From Pseudomonas capsici (lineage in GTDB: Bacteria; Pseudomonadota; Gammaproteobacteria; Pseudomonadales; Pseudomonadaceae): DNA of 64,000 bases. The notes under the pieces were generated by a model, which did no database searches, had not been told where the DNA came from, and worked only from the letters and a program-made list of their open reading frames with translations. Positions 29,615-42,009 of this stretch are shown here, in pieces. The number at the start of each line of letters is the position of its first letter. Within the stretch, counting starts at the first letter, position 1. A program made the position numbers and the translations under genes. Where the stretch lies: assembly GCF_017165765.1 (NCBI RefSeq), contig NZ_JAFGZD010000023.1, forward strand, positions 18,293 to 82,292, written 5' to 3'.

Positions 29615-30793
29615 TCAGCGGGCCAGCGCCAGCGCTACACCCTGGCCGCCTCCGATGCAGAGGGTGGCCAGGCCTTTTCTGGCGTCGCGCTTGATCATTT
29701 CATGCAGCAGGGTCACCAGCACGCGGCAGCCGGATGCGCCGATGGGATGACCCAACGCGATGGCACCGCCGTTGACGTTGACCTTTTCCAGATTCAGGCC
29801 CAACTCCTTGGCGACCGACAGCGACTGAGCGGCAAACGCCTCGTTGGCTTCGATCAGGTCCAGTTCTTCCAGTGACCAGCCGGCCTTGTCGAGGCAACGA
29901 CGTGTCGCGCTGACCGGGCCGATGCCCATGATGGCCGGGTCTACGCCCGCATTGGCATAGCCAGCGATACGCGCCAGTACCGGCAAGCCCAGTTGCTCGG
30001 CCTTGGCGGCGCTCATCAGCATGACGGCCGCTGCGCCATCGTTGATGGATGATGCATTGCCAGCAGTGACCGTGCCGTCTTTCTTGAAGGCGGCCTTGAG
30101 CTTGCCCAGGGATTCGGCAGTCGTCCCTGCACGTGGCTGTTCATCGGTATCGAAGCGCAGCGGGTCGCCTTTGCGCTGAGGGATCAGGATCGGGGTGATT
30201 TCATCCACGAAACGCCCGGCCTCGATGGCCGCAATGGCGCGCTGCTGGGAGGTGGCAGCGAATTCGTCCTGTGCCTGACGGCTGATGTCGTACTTGTCGA
30301 CGAGGTTTTCTGCGGTAATGCCCATGTGATAGTCGTTGAAGGCGTCCCACAGGCCGTCGCTGATCATGGTATCCACCAGAGAGGCGTGGCCCATGCGCAG
30401 ACCGGTGCGTGCGCCGGGCATCACATAGTTGGCCAGGCTCATGTTCTCCTGGCCACCGGCAATGATGATCTCGGCATCGCCGCAGCGAATCGCCTGGGTG
30501 GCCAGATGCAGCGCCTTGAGGCCCGAGCCGCAGACCTTGTTCAGGGTCATGGCGGGGACCGCAAACGGCAGCCCGGCCTTGATTGCGGCCTGACGCGCCG
30601 GGTTTTGCCCAGCACCTGCGGTCAGTACCTGGCCCATGATGACTTCATCGATCTGCCCGCCGTCCACACCGGTCTGGCTGAGCAGTTGGCGGATAACGGC
30701 TGCGCCCAGCTCCACGGCGGGCACTGTGGCCAGTGAGCCCTGGAAGCTGCCTACGGCAGTCCGGGTGGCGGCAACGATAACGACGTCTTGCAT
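29615..30793 (-). CDS. Acetyl-CoA C-acetyltransferase (thiolase)
   Basis: Condenses or cleaves acetoacetyl-CoA; a role in ketone-body, short fatty acid or PHB-type metabolism is likely but not fixed by sequence. The 392-residue product has the acyl-binding Cys88 (NKVCGSG), the NEAFAAQ motif, the active-site GHPIGASG and the C-terminal CIGGGQGVAL with the second catalytic Cys. The start at 30793 lies about 7 bases behind GAGGA; an in-frame start five codons earlier overlaps that ribosome site. Neighbours acs and pgi are also carbon metabolism genes. Confidence 0.92.
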   Translation of the reverse strand: MQDVVIVAATRTAVGSFQGSLATVPAVELGAAVIRQLLSQTGVDGGQIDEVIMGQVLTAGAGQNPARQAAIKAGLPFAVPAMTLNKVCGSGLKALHLATQAIRCGDAEIIIAGGQENMSLANYVMPGARTGLRMGHASLVDTMISDGLWDAFNDYHMGITAENLVDKYDISRQAQDEFAATSQQRAIAAIEAGRFVDEITPILIPQRKGDPLRFDTDEQPRAGTTAESLGKLKAAFKKDGTVTAGNASSINDGAAAVMLMSAAKAEQLGLPVLARIAGYANAGVDPAIMGIGPVSATRRCLDKAGWSLEELDLIEANEAFAAQSLSVAKELGLNLEKVNVNGGAIALGHPIGASGCRVLVTLLHEMIKRDARKGLATLCIGGGQGVALALAR

Positions 30794-30906
30794 GGTGCTG
30801 ATCCTCATTGTTATTGGGCTGAGCCGGGTGAAGGCTCGGCGTGATCAATGGACTCATGTTGGCACATATGCAAAGCCGGATTCCAACCGGGAACCCGGCG
30901 GTCATC

Positions 30907-31776
30907 CTATCCTGGAGCCATTCTTCGCTGTGCCCGATGAATGGAGCCGTTGCGCACGGCCCAGCGCAGTATCGGGGCGCAGCAATGGACCCCCGCGCGA
31001 ATCATCCTGCGCCGCAACAGACCTTGTTCGACATCGAGCATTTCGCAGGCCCAGGGTGGCAGCAGATCAATCCCGGCCTGCATCATCAGCGCGCCAAAAG
31101 GTTTGACCAGCCTGTTGGGGGCGGGCTCGTTGAGCAGCAGGCGCATCACTTCGCGGCTGCGGTCGTCGCATAGCAGTTGCCCGCGGATACCCTCCAGGTA
31201 ATCGGCAATCTGCTGGCGTGAGCGTGGCACATCACGGGCACCCAGGCGTTCGGCAATGAGAGCGGTTTCCGCGTAGTAGGCGTCCTGCTCGGCCAGTGAC
31301 AGGTCGGGATCGAGATAGCGCAGATGCGCTGCAAGAAAGCTGCTGACTTCCGCCACATGCACCCAGGTCAGCAGCTCAGGATCGCTGGCGGCATAAGGCC
31401 GGCCGTCTGGCGCAGTGCCAGTGACCTGCAGATGAATGGTGCGGACCTTCTCGATCAGCCAGTTCGCATCGCGGGTTGCGCCGAACGTGGTGCCGGAAAG
31501 GAACTGACCGGTGCGTCGCAAGCGGCCCAGCATGTCCTCGCGGAAACTGGAGTGATCCCAGACCCCGGCCAATGCCAGTGGATGCAGCGCCTGAAGCATC
31601 AAGGCGCTGATGCCGCCGATCAGCATGCTGGTGAAATCGCCATGTACGCGCCAGCAAATGGCCTGTGGCCCGAACAGGCCGGGGTCGCCCTTGGGATTCT
31701 CCAGATCCAGTTGGCCCAATGACAGTCCGGTCAGGCTCATGACCTGGGTTTCGATACGACGACGAATGAATTCCAT
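30907..31776 (-). CDS. Oxygenase MpaB family protein (DUF2236)
   Basis: A 289-residue soluble protein of the DUF2236/MpaB family, with the ICWRVHGDFTSMLIGGISALMLQALHPLALAGVWDHS-type N-terminal core, including the conserved HP and D-H pair, and ATRDANWLIEKVRTIH further on. Relatives include latex-clearing protein and mycophenolic acid pathway oxygenases with a haem bound by histidines; for the bacterial stand-alone members the substrate is unknown. It lies between the acs end and the thiolase gene, on the same strand. Confidence 0.85.
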   Translation of the reverse strand: MEFIRRRIETQVMSLTGLSLGQLDLENPKGDPGLFGPQAICWRVHGDFTSMLIGGISALMLQALHPLALAGVWDHSSFREDMLGRLRRTGQFLSGTTFGATRDANWLIEKVRTIHLQVTGTAPDGRPYAASDPELLTWVHVAEVSSFLAAHLRYLDPDLSLAEQDAYYAETALIAERLGARDVPRSRQQIADYLEGIRGQLLCDDRSREVMRLLLNEPAPNRLVKPFGALMMQAGIDLLPPWACEMLDVEQGLLRRRMIRAGVHCCAPILRWAVRNGSIHRAQRRMAPG

Positions 31777-31825
31777 GTGCTCTCGGGGACAGCTGCGGCA
31801 AGGTACAGACCATGCCTCGCCTGCC

Positions 31826-33763
<1,938 letters not shown>

Positions 33764-33814
33764 GATCGGCTTCCTTGTGCTTGTGTGGATACAAGGATAG
33801 AAGCCGGTGGGGGA

Positions 33815-33859
33815 TCGCGAATGAATTCGCCTACACCGTAGGAGCGAATTCATTCGCGA
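33815..33859. repeat. REP-type palindrome between pgi and acs
   Basis: A perfect 16-bp inverted repeat, TCGCGAATGAATTCGC (33815-33830) and its complement (33844-33859), flanks the core CTACACCGTAGGA. The GTAGGAGCGAATTCATTCGCGA unit has the look of P. syringae/P. fluorescens REP elements. A related copy is at 46157-46210. Confidence 0.8.
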
Positions 33860-33873
33860 AGAGGGGCTTTCAA

Positions 33874-35538
33874 TCAGCCGCGATGACGTCCGCGGAAGTA
33901 GTTGATCAGACCTTGGGTCGAAGCATCTTCGGCAGGCTCTTCGATACCGCCTGTCAGGCGCTGGTAAACACCTTTGCCCAGCTCCTTGCCCAGCTCGACA
34001 CCCCATTGATCGAAGGCGTTGATGCCCCAGATCACGCTCTGTACGAAAACCTTGTGTTCGTACATCGCCACCAGTGCTCCCAGACGGCGCGGGCTGATGC
34101 GTTCCACCACCAGAGTGTTGCTCGGACGGTTGCCCGGAATGACCTTGTGCGGTGCAATCTGCTGCACCTGTTCTTCCGGCATGCCTTTTTCACGCAGCTC
34201 GGCTTCGGCTTCGGCGCGAGTCTTGCCCAGCATCAGCGCCTGGCTCTGCGACAGGCAGTTGGCATACAGCCACTGATGATGGTCGGCAACCGGGTTGAAG
34301 CTGACGATCGGCACAATGAAGTCAGCCGGGATCAGTTGGGTGCCCTGATGCAGCAACTGGTGATAGGCATGCTGACCGTTGCAGCCTACGCCGCCCCAGA
34401 TGACCGGGCCGGTATCGGTGGAAACCGGTGTGCCGTCCTGGCGTACGCTCTTGCCGTTGGATTCCATGTCCAGTTGCTGCAAGTGCTTGGTGATGTTACG
34501 CAGGTAGTGGTCGTAAGGCAGGATCGCGTGGCTCTGAGAGCCCCAGAAGTTGCCATACCACACGCCCAGCAGGCCCAGCAGCACCGGCATGTTCTTCTCG
34601 AAGGGAGCGCTCTGGAAGTGCTGGTCCATGGTGTAGGCACCGGACAGCAGTTCCTTGAAGTTGGACATGCCGATGGCCAGTGCGATAGGCAGGCCGATGG
34701 CCGACCACAGCGAGTAACGCCCGCCGACCCAGTCCCACATCGGGAAGATGTTCTCTTCGCGAATACCGAAAGCCACGGCAGCAGCATTGTTGCTCGACAC
34801 GGCAATGAAGTGGCGATACAGCTCTGCCTCGGAGCCACCCTGAGCCAGATACCACGAGCGTGCAGCCTGGGCGTTCTTCAGGGTTTCCAGGGTGTTGAAG
34901 GATTTCGACGAAACGATGAACAGCGTGGTTTCGGCGCGGATCTTCATCGACAGTTCATGGAATTCACTGCCGTCGATATTCGCCAGGTAATGGCAGCGCA
35001 CGCCTTTGTGGGTGTACGACAGCAGCGCTTCGGAAACCAGCTCCGGGCCCAGGAACGAACCACCGATGCCGATGTTCACCACGTCGGTGATGGGCTTCTC
35101 GGTGTAGCCGCGCCACAGACCGTCGTGAATACGACCGACCAGCTCGGTGATCTGGTTAAGAACCTTGTGAACTTCTGGCATCACGTTGACGCCGTTGACC
35201 AGCAGCTTGTCGCCAACCGGGCGGCGCAGTGCGGTGTGCAGTGCCGGACGGCCTTCGGAAGAGTTGACCAGTTCGCCGTCGTATTGTGCCTTGATCGCTT
35301 CCTTGAGACCGACTTCATTGGCCAGGTTGACCAGCAGGTCCTGGGTTTCGCCGGTAATCAGGTTCTTCGAGTAGTCGAGAAACAGGCCGCAACTGCTGAG
35401 GGTGAATTGGCTGAAGCGTTGCGGGTCTGCATTGAACGCATCGCGCATGCTGAAATCCTGCATGGCTTGGCGGTGTTGACTCAGCGCCTGCCAGGCGGGC
35501 AGGGCGGTCACATCAGAAGGATTGCGGTAGTACGCCAT
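33874..35538 (-). CDS. pgi: Glucose-6-phosphate isomerase
   Basis: Interconverts glucose-6-phosphate and fructose-6-phosphate. The 554-residue protein shows the family signatures NIGIGGSFLGPELVSEAL (sugar-phosphate site), FIVSSKSFNTLET, GGRYSLWSAIGLPIAL (PGI signature 1 region) and the C-terminal GVELGKELGKGVYQRL (signature 2), including the catalytic Glu, His and Lys regions. Full length. In Pseudomonas, which lacks a complete Embden-Meyerhof pathway, it serves gluconeogenesis and the Entner-Doudoroff cycle. Confidence 0.97.
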   Translation of the reverse strand: MAYYRNPSDVTALPAWQALSQHRQAMQDFSMRDAFNADPQRFSQFTLSSCGLFLDYSKNLITGETQDLLVNLANEVGLKEAIKAQYDGELVNSSEGRPALHTALRRPVGDKLLVNGVNVMPEVHKVLNQITELVGRIHDGLWRGYTEKPITDVVNIGIGGSFLGPELVSEALLSYTHKGVRCHYLANIDGSEFHELSMKIRAETTLFIVSSKSFNTLETLKNAQAARSWYLAQGGSEAELYRHFIAVSSNNAAAVAFGIREENIFPMWDWVGGRYSLWSAIGLPIALAIGMSNFKELLSGAYTMDQHFQSAPFEKNMPVLLGLLGVWYGNFWGSQSHAILPYDHYLRNITKHLQQLDMESNGKSVRQDGTPVSTDTGPVIWGGVGCNGQHAYHQLLHQGTQLIPADFIVPIVSFNPVADHHQWLYANCLSQSQALMLGKTRAEAEAELREKGMPEEQVQQIAPHKVIPGNRPSNTLVVERISPRRLGALVAMYEHKVFVQSVIWGINAFDQWGVELGKELGKGVYQRLTGGIEEPAEDASTQGLINYFRGRHRG

Positions 35539-35715
35539 CGCTGCGGGTTTCCTTTAACTTGAACTGCCTTGGAGGTTGAAAAGCCAGATCGCAAACTTGA
35601 ATGCTCGGCAACTCAACGGAGACTACCCCCCGCATGCCTGTTTGTCTGCGCTCTGTCTTACATGAGGCCGGTACTATTTCACACAGGCTGAGTGCTGTGC
35701 CCTGTATGGGATTAC

Positions 35716-36096
35716 CTAGGCAACCTGTACCGGTATGGCATTACTGGTATGGCTAAGTTCATTGCCCGATGCCATATAAAGCATGCGTGGCTTGAAATCG
35801 ACCAGCTCGGCGTCGGAGTACTGAGCATAGGCGCAGATGATCACACGGTCGCCGACTTTCGCTTTGTGAGCCGCAGCGCCGTTGACCGAAATCATGCGCG
35901 AGCCTTCTTCACCCCGGATGGCGTAGGTGGTGAAGCGCTCGCCGTTATCGATGTTGTAGATCTGGATCTGCTCGTACTCGCGGATGCCGGACAGGTCCAG
36001 CCACTCGCCATCGATGGCGCATGAGCCTTCGTAGTCGAGCACGGCGTGAGTGACTTCTGCACGGTGCAGTTTGGCTTTGAGCATCACGGTGTGCAT
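35716..36096 (-). CDS. panD: Aspartate 1-decarboxylase proenzyme
   Basis: Makes beta-alanine for pantothenate. The 126-residue proenzyme has the self-cleavage site Gly24-Ser25 in YEGSCAIDG; the Ser becomes the catalytic pyruvoyl group. Length is that of the family. It begins 7 bases after panC ends, completing a panB-panC-panD operon. Confidence 0.97.
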   Translation of the reverse strand: MHTVMLKAKLHRAEVTHAVLDYEGSCAIDGEWLDLSGIREYEQIQIYNIDNGERFTTYAIRGEEGSRMISVNGAAAHKAKVGDRVIICAYAQYSDAELVDFKPRMLYMASGNELSHTSNAIPVQVA

Positions 36097-36103
36097 CTTG
36101 TTG

Positions 36104-36952
36104 TTATTCCTTGGTCAGGTGCAGATTGTCGATCAGGCGGGTCTTGCCCAGAAAGGCGGCAACCAGAATGACCAGATCACGGTCTTCTTCGGTCGCAGGT
36201 CGCAGGCTGGTGGCTTCGCGCACTTCCAGATAGTCGATACGGAATCCTTCGGCTTCCAGGGTTCTCTTGCCGATGTCGATCAGGCTGTTGATCGCTTCGT
36301 TGCAGCGAATGCCATCGGCCACGGTACTGAGCACACGATACAGAACAGGTGCCTTGGCGCGCTCTTCTGTGCTCAGGTAGCCATTGCGCGACGACAGGGC
36401 CAGGCCATCGGCGGCGCGAACGGTCGGTTCGCCAATGATCTGGATCGGCATGTTCAGATCCCGGACCAGTGCCCGGATCACTGCCAGTTGCTGAAAGTCT
36501 TTTTCGCCAAACACGGCCAGATCGGGCTGCACCATGTTGAACAGCTTGCTGACCACGGTGGCAACGCCATCGAAATGGCCGGGACGGCTGGCACCGCACA
36601 GCCCTTCGGACAGGTGTGGAACGCTGACCAGTGTCTGGTCGGCCATGCCGTGTGGGTACATTTCTTCCACGCTGGGCGTGAATAGCAGGTTGCAACCGGC
36701 TTCGAGCAGTTTTTCCTTGTCGGCATCCAGGGTACGCGGGTAGCTCGCCAGGTCTTCGTTGGGGCCGAACTGCAGCGGGTTGACGAAAATGGTGGCGACC
36801 ACGAAGTCCGCCCGCTGGCTCGCCCGGGTAACCAGTGCGGCATGGCCGCTGTGCAGGTTGCCCATCGTGGGCGTCAGGGCAATCCGTTTACCTTCGCTAC
36901 GGGCGCGAGCGACGGCGGCGCGCAGGTCCAGTACGGTTTTTACTGTGTTCAT
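36104..36952 (-). CDS. panC: Pantothenate synthetase
   Basis: Joins pantoate and beta-alanine using ATP. The 282-residue nucleotidyltransferase-fold protein has the HxGH-type ATP site in PTMGNLHSGHAALV, the VNPLQFGPNEDL motif, FGEKDFQQL and the KMSKS-like SLSSRNGYLS loop. It overlaps the panB stop by four bases (ATGA-type overlap), indicating translational coupling, and is followed by panD, which supplies its beta-alanine substrate. Confidence 0.97.
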   Translation of the reverse strand: MNTVKTVLDLRAAVARARSEGKRIALTPTMGNLHSGHAALVTRASQRADFVVATIFVNPLQFGPNEDLASYPRTLDADKEKLLEAGCNLLFTPSVEEMYPHGMADQTLVSVPHLSEGLCGASRPGHFDGVATVVSKLFNMVQPDLAVFGEKDFQQLAVIRALVRDLNMPIQIIGEPTVRAADGLALSSRNGYLSTEERAKAPVLYRVLSTVADGIRCNEAINSLIDIGKRTLEAEGFRIDYLEVREATSLRPATEEDRDLVILVAAFLGKTRLIDNLHLTKE

Positions 36953-37749
36953 GCCGAGAATCCGTGTTCAGTTGCCGGGAAGCTGACGTTTTTGACTGCG
37001 CTGACGTAGGCCTGGATGGCCGACTGAATATCAGGCTGGCCGACCATGAAGTTCTTGACGAACTTGGGTACGCGCCCGCTGATGGAGAGGCCGAGCATGT
37101 CATGCAGCACCAGCACCTGACCGTCGGTGGCGCTGCCGGCACCGATACCGATGACCGGGACTTTCACCGCCTGGGTGATTTCCTCGGCCAGCTCGCTCGG
37201 GACACATTCCAGCAGGATCATGGCGGCGCCGGCCTGTTCCAGAGTAATGGCGTCGGCACGCATCTGGCGGGCCTGTGCTTCCAGACGGCCCTGAACCTTG
37301 TAGCCACCCAGCACGTTCACCGATTGTGGCGTCAGGCCCATATGGGCGCAGACTGGAATGCCGCGGTCGGCGAGCAGTCGTATCGACTCGGCCAGCCAGG
37401 CGGCACCTTCGACCTTGACCATGTGCGCACCCGCCTGCATCAGCGTGGTGCTGTTGGTGAAGGTCTGTTCGAGAGTGGCGTTGGCCATGAAAGGCAGGTC
37501 GGCCAGAATCAGCGCGCCCTGATTGCCGCGTTTGACGCAGGCAACGTGATAGGCCATCTCGGCGGTCGTCACTGGCAAGGTGCTGTCATGGCCTTGAAGA
37601 ACCATGCCCAGCGAGTCACCGACCAGCAACACTTCGACACCCGCCTGACTGGCGGTATGAGCGAAAGTCGCGTCGTAGCAGGTCAGCATGGTGATCTTCT
37701 CACCTTTGTGCTTGAGGGCCAGCAGCGACGTAACAGTTATATCAGGCAT
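36949..37749 (-). CDS. panB: Ketopantoate hydroxymethyltransferase
   Basis: First committed pantothenate step: transfers a one-carbon unit from methylene-tetrahydrofolate to ketoisovalerate. The 266-residue (beta/alpha)8 protein has TCYDATFAHTASQAGVEVLLVGDSLG at the N-terminus with the metal-binding Asp, the GHDSTLPVT motif and the later VLGGYKVQG and GIGAGSATDGQVLV stretches. First gene of panBCD. Its ketoisovalerate substrate comes from the branched-chain pathway (ilvI, ilvH and ilvC at 57.9-61.2 kb here). Confidence 0.97.
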   Translation of the reverse strand: MPDITVTSLLALKHKGEKITMLTCYDATFAHTASQAGVEVLLVGDSLGMVLQGHDSTLPVTTAEMAYHVACVKRGNQGALILADLPFMANATLEQTFTNSTTLMQAGAHMVKVEGAAWLAESIRLLADRGIPVCAHMGLTPQSVNVLGGYKVQGRLEAQARQMRADAITLEQAGAAMILLECVPSELAEEITQAVKVPVIGIGAGSATDGQVLVLHDMLGLSISGRVPKFVKNFMVGQPDIQSAIQAYVSAVKNVSFPATEHGFSA

Positions 37750-37972
37750 CTAAAGTCTCCATCAGGCGCTGTGCACACTGCGGCGATTCATCTTGGAAAA
37801 GCAGGCACACCGTCGTATCGCGGTGTTTCGCAAAGGCCTGTTTCGCGCCCATTCACCAACGGGTTGGCGGCGGGAGGCCTATCTTCGTGAGGAGGGGGCA
37901 TGAAGTCAATTGCAGGTGTTACCCGTTTTCATCATCGGTTACAGATGCGTAGTAACGGGTGACACGTCAGGG

Positions 37973-38476
37973 TTACGCCTGAGCGGACAAACGCTCCAGA
38001 CCTTCGAATGGGCAAGCGGCCAGTAACTGCTCCAGCGTGCGCCCGTCTGCCAGATCCAGGCGAGGAGCGAGCTCTGCCAGAGGGTAGAGGACGAAAGGGC
38101 GCGCCTGCATATGGTAGTGCGGCACTTTCAGGCGTGGCTCGTCGATCAGGCGCTCGCCGAACAACAGAATATCCAGGTCCAGAGTGCGCGGGCCCCAGCG
38201 TTCATGACGCTCGCGGCCCTGATCCTGTTCGATGCCTTGCAAGGCATCGAGCAGTTCCAGCGGAGCCAGCGCAGTGTCCAGCGCTGCAACAGCATTGGTA
38301 TAGCGGGGCTGGCCGGGCAGCAGGGAGTCGCTGACATAAAAGGATGAAACACCTGACAGCTGGCTCTGCGGCAGTTGCGCCAACGCATCCAGAGCATGAC
38401 GCAACTGCTCTGCCGGGTCGGCAAGGTTGCTGCCCAGGCCTATGTAGACGCGTTCGCGGCCCGACACCTCACTCAC
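37973..38476 (-). CDS. folK: 6-hydroxymethyl-7,8-dihydropterin pyrophosphokinase
   Basis: Transfers pyrophosphate from ATP to the pterin, making the substrate of FolP. The protein has the family motifs GLGSNLADP near the N-terminus, HERWGPRTLDLDILLFGE (the Mg/ATP site) and RLKVPHYHMQARPFVLYPL. Three starts are possible: ATG 38494, GTG 38476 and GTG 38467. GTG 38476 is preferred because GAGG lies 9 bases upstream; it overlaps the pcnB stop by 8 bases and gives 167 residues. A 220-base gap with one inverted repeat separates it from panB. Confidence 0.92.
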   Translation of the reverse strand: MSEVSGRERVYIGLGSNLADPAEQLRHALDALAQLPQSQLSGVSSFYVSDSLLPGQPRYTNAVAALDTALAPLELLDALQGIEQDQGRERHERWGPRTLDLDILLFGERLIDEPRLKVPHYHMQARPFVLYPLAELAPRLDLADGRTLEQLLAACPFEGLERLSAQA

Positions 38477-39869
38477 CGCCAGCCGCCTCGGCATCTCGCT
38501 TGCGCTTGGCGCCGCTGCTGCGACGACGCTTGCGAGGGCCAGTACCCGTGGCTTCGGGCTTGTTGCTCAAATCGCGAATCATGTCGCGGCGCTGGCTGTC
38601 GTTACTGTCCTGGTAATCGGTCCACCACTCGCCCAGACCGTCGGTCTGCTCGCCAGCGGTTTCACGCAGCAGCAGGAAGTCGTAACCGGCACGGAAGCGC
38701 GGGTTGTCGAGCAGCAGGTCGGCGCGCTTGCCGGAACGGCGCGGCAGACGCTCCTGCATGTCCCAGATCTCGCGGATCGGCATGGTGAAACGCTTGGGGA
38801 TCGCGATGCGCTGGCATTGTTCGATGATCAGTTCGTGAGCGGCTTCCTGCATGGCCGCAATCGGCGGCATGCCGCGCTCCTGCAGACGCAGTACCTTGGC
38901 AGGCAAGGCTGGCCAGAGCAGGGCCGCGAACAGGAACGCCGGTGTTACCGGCTTGTTCTGCTTGATACGCAGGTCGGTATTGATCAAGGCCTGGCTGATC
39001 AGGGTGTGGGTATAGGTCGGGTTGTATTCCAGAGCCTTGGAGCTGGCCGGGAACAGTGGTTCGAACAGTTCCAGATCCACCAGCATTTCGAAGGTGAGTT
39101 CGGCGTGGCCTGACAGGAACAGCTTGAGTGTTTCTTCAAACAGGCGGGCCGACGGAATATCGCGCAGCATCGGAGCCAGCGGGCGAATCGGCAGGGTACT
39201 GTGCTTCTCGATACCGAAATCCAGCTTGGCTGCGAAACGCACGGCACGCAGCATGCGCACCGGGTCTTCCTTGTAGCGCTGCTCGGGGTCGCCAATCAGA
39301 CGGATCAGGCGGTTGCGAATGTCATGTACGCCATTGGCGTAATCGAGAATCCGCTCGCTGACCGGATCGTAATACAGCGCGTTGATGGTGAAGTCCCGGC
39401 GCTGGGCATCTTCTTCCAGCGTGCCATAGACGTTGTCACGCAGAATGCGGCCGTTTTCATTGCGCGAGGACTGGTTGCTGTCCTCTTCTTCCTCGTCCTG
39501 AGGATGATTGGCGCGGAAGGTCGCGACCTCGATGATTTCCCGGCCAAAGTGGATATGAACCAGCTTGAAGCGGCGGCCAATGATCCGGGCGTTACGGAAT
39601 TCGGCACGCACCTGTTCAGGTGTGGCGCTGGTTGCTACGTCGAAATCCTTGGGCTCGATATTGAGCAGCAGGTCGCGTACACAACCGCCGACCAGATAGG
39701 CCTGGTAGCCAGCATTTTGCAGGCGCTCGACGATATTGACCGCATGACGGCTGAACTGGCTGCGCTGCAGCGAATGCTGGCTGCTGTTGAGCACTTCAGG
39801 CGTGGTGCGCGTGTGTTGCTGCGGTTTACGCAGTGGGGAACGGAATGACTGGAACAGCTTCTTCAGCAT
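38469..39869 (-). CDS. pcnB: Poly(A) polymerase I
   Basis: Adds 3' poly(A) tails that promote RNA decay. The 466-residue protein has the class II nucleotidyltransferase head motif LVGGCVRDLLL with catalytic Asp75 and Asp77 (KDFDVAT), the RRDFTINALYY motif and RNA-binding domains, then a basic C-terminal tail (RKRRRSSGAKRKRD). The frame is open further upstream, but ATG 39869 (MLKKLFQSF) is the typical start. It lies directly downstream of crcZ and overlaps the start of folK. Confidence 0.95.
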   Translation of the reverse strand: MLKKLFQSFRSPLRKPQQHTRTTPEVLNSSQHSLQRSQFSRHAVNIVERLQNAGYQAYLVGGCVRDLLLNIEPKDFDVATSATPEQVRAEFRNARIIGRRFKLVHIHFGREIIEVATFRANHPQDEEEEDSNQSSRNENGRILRDNVYGTLEEDAQRRDFTINALYYDPVSERILDYANGVHDIRNRLIRLIGDPEQRYKEDPVRMLRAVRFAAKLDFGIEKHSTLPIRPLAPMLRDIPSARLFEETLKLFLSGHAELTFEMLVDLELFEPLFPASSKALEYNPTYTHTLISQALINTDLRIKQNKPVTPAFLFAALLWPALPAKVLRLQERGMPPIAAMQEAAHELIIEQCQRIAIPKRFTMPIREIWDMQERLPRRSGKRADLLLDNPRFRAGYDFLLLRETAGEQTDGLGEWWTDYQDSNDSQRRDMIRDLSNKPEATGTGPRKRRRSSGAKRKRDAEAAGGE

Positions 39870-40009
39870 GGGATGCACTGTTTGAAGGAATATTCGGCCA
39901 AAATGAAGAATGGCCGCACGATGGGCGGGGATTCTAGCATTTAGTCGGGGGATGGTGTAGGACGCTGCGCATCGGGCATGAAAGGAAGGGGTGTAAAAGC
40001 TCTGGAAGC

Positions 40010-40371
40010 TACTGGGGGAGCCGAAGCTCCCCCAAAGTGCGTGCTCTTTATTTTTATTGTCTTGTCGGGCTTCTTGTTTTTGTTGAGTGCCCATTCACAG
40101 GGTTTCGCCTGTGAAATCTCCCAATCGGGAGTCAAGAGCAAACGGATTGCTTTGGTCGCTGCGTTGCAATGATCATTCGATCCAACCAGTTCAGGCGCTA
40201 CCTAAGGGTAGTTTTTATTATTCTCGGCCTGGTTGCGGGGCAAGCCCCAAATACAACTCCTCTCCAAAAGAATCAGTTAGCTGCGCCTCCGCCGTCTTGT
40301 TCTTGTTATGCGTGAGTCGATTCGTCTTATTTTTATTATGGGTGTCGTACTGCTTGTTGTTCTTCTTGTAC
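40010..40371 (-). ncRNA. crcZ: CrcZ small RNA (Hfq/Crc decoy)
   Basis: CrcZ titrates Hfq/Crc and relieves catabolite repression; in Pseudomonas it is encoded between cbrB and pcnB and made from an RpoN promoter activated by CbrB. All of this is visible here. The roughly 360-base minus-strand transcript contains six A-rich CA-type motifs, at plus coordinates 40353-40364, 40326-40340, 40296-40310, 40211-40224, 40073-40087 and 40046-40061, each of AAnAAnAA type (for example AAGAACAACAAG). It ends at a GC hairpin with TTCG loop. The 5' end is inferred from the promoter; the exact 3' end is uncertain. Confidence 0.92.
40011..40036 (-). terminator. 3' hairpin of CrcZ
   Basis: On the minus strand GGGGGAGC pairs with GCTCCCCC around TTCG (plus 40014-40033). 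The T tract is weak (CTTTT comes about 20 bases later), so termination may be incomplete and allow some read-through into pcnB. Confidence 0.6.
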
Positions 40372-40380
40372 TAAGCATAT

Positions 40381-40396
40381 AGCAGAAGGTGTGCCA
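40381..40396 (-). promoter_or_regulatory. Sigma-54 promoter of crcZ
   Basis: The minus strand reads TGGCAC-ACCTT-CTGCT, which fits the RpoN consensus TGGCAC-N5-TTGCW with one mismatch and exact GG-GC spacing. The predicted start is near 40371. CbrB, encoded immediately upstream, is a sigma-54 activator and the known regulator. Confidence 0.85.
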
Positions 40397-40454
40397 ACTT
40401 TTCAGAACCCAGTAAAACCGGGGCTTTTCGGGCATCCGGCTTTTTGGTCGGGCA

Positions 40455-40494
40455 CAAAAAAGCCGGGCTTCGTTACCGTAAGACCCGGCTTTTG
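40455..40494 (-). terminator. Terminator after cbrB
   Basis: On the minus strand AAAGCCGGG pairs with CCCGGCTTT across a 17-base loop and continues into a run of six T. It separates the cbrAB transcript from the crcZ promoter region, where CbrB-binding sites are expected. Confidence 0.8.
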
Positions 40495-40559
40495 TTACGG
40501 CTGATGTTCGAAGGTAACAGTTTTGTTAACTGACCTGCGCACCCCGACGCAGAGCCTTC

Positions 40560-41987
<1,428 letters not shown>

Positions 41988-42009
41988 CGATTCAGTTCTC
42001 TCGACGGTC

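Noticed and set aside
39978..40374. Short plus-strand frames across the pcnB-cbrB gap
   Set aside because: They overlap the CrcZ RNA, have low-complexity Leu/Phe-rich translations caused by its A-rich motifs and lack ribosome sites.
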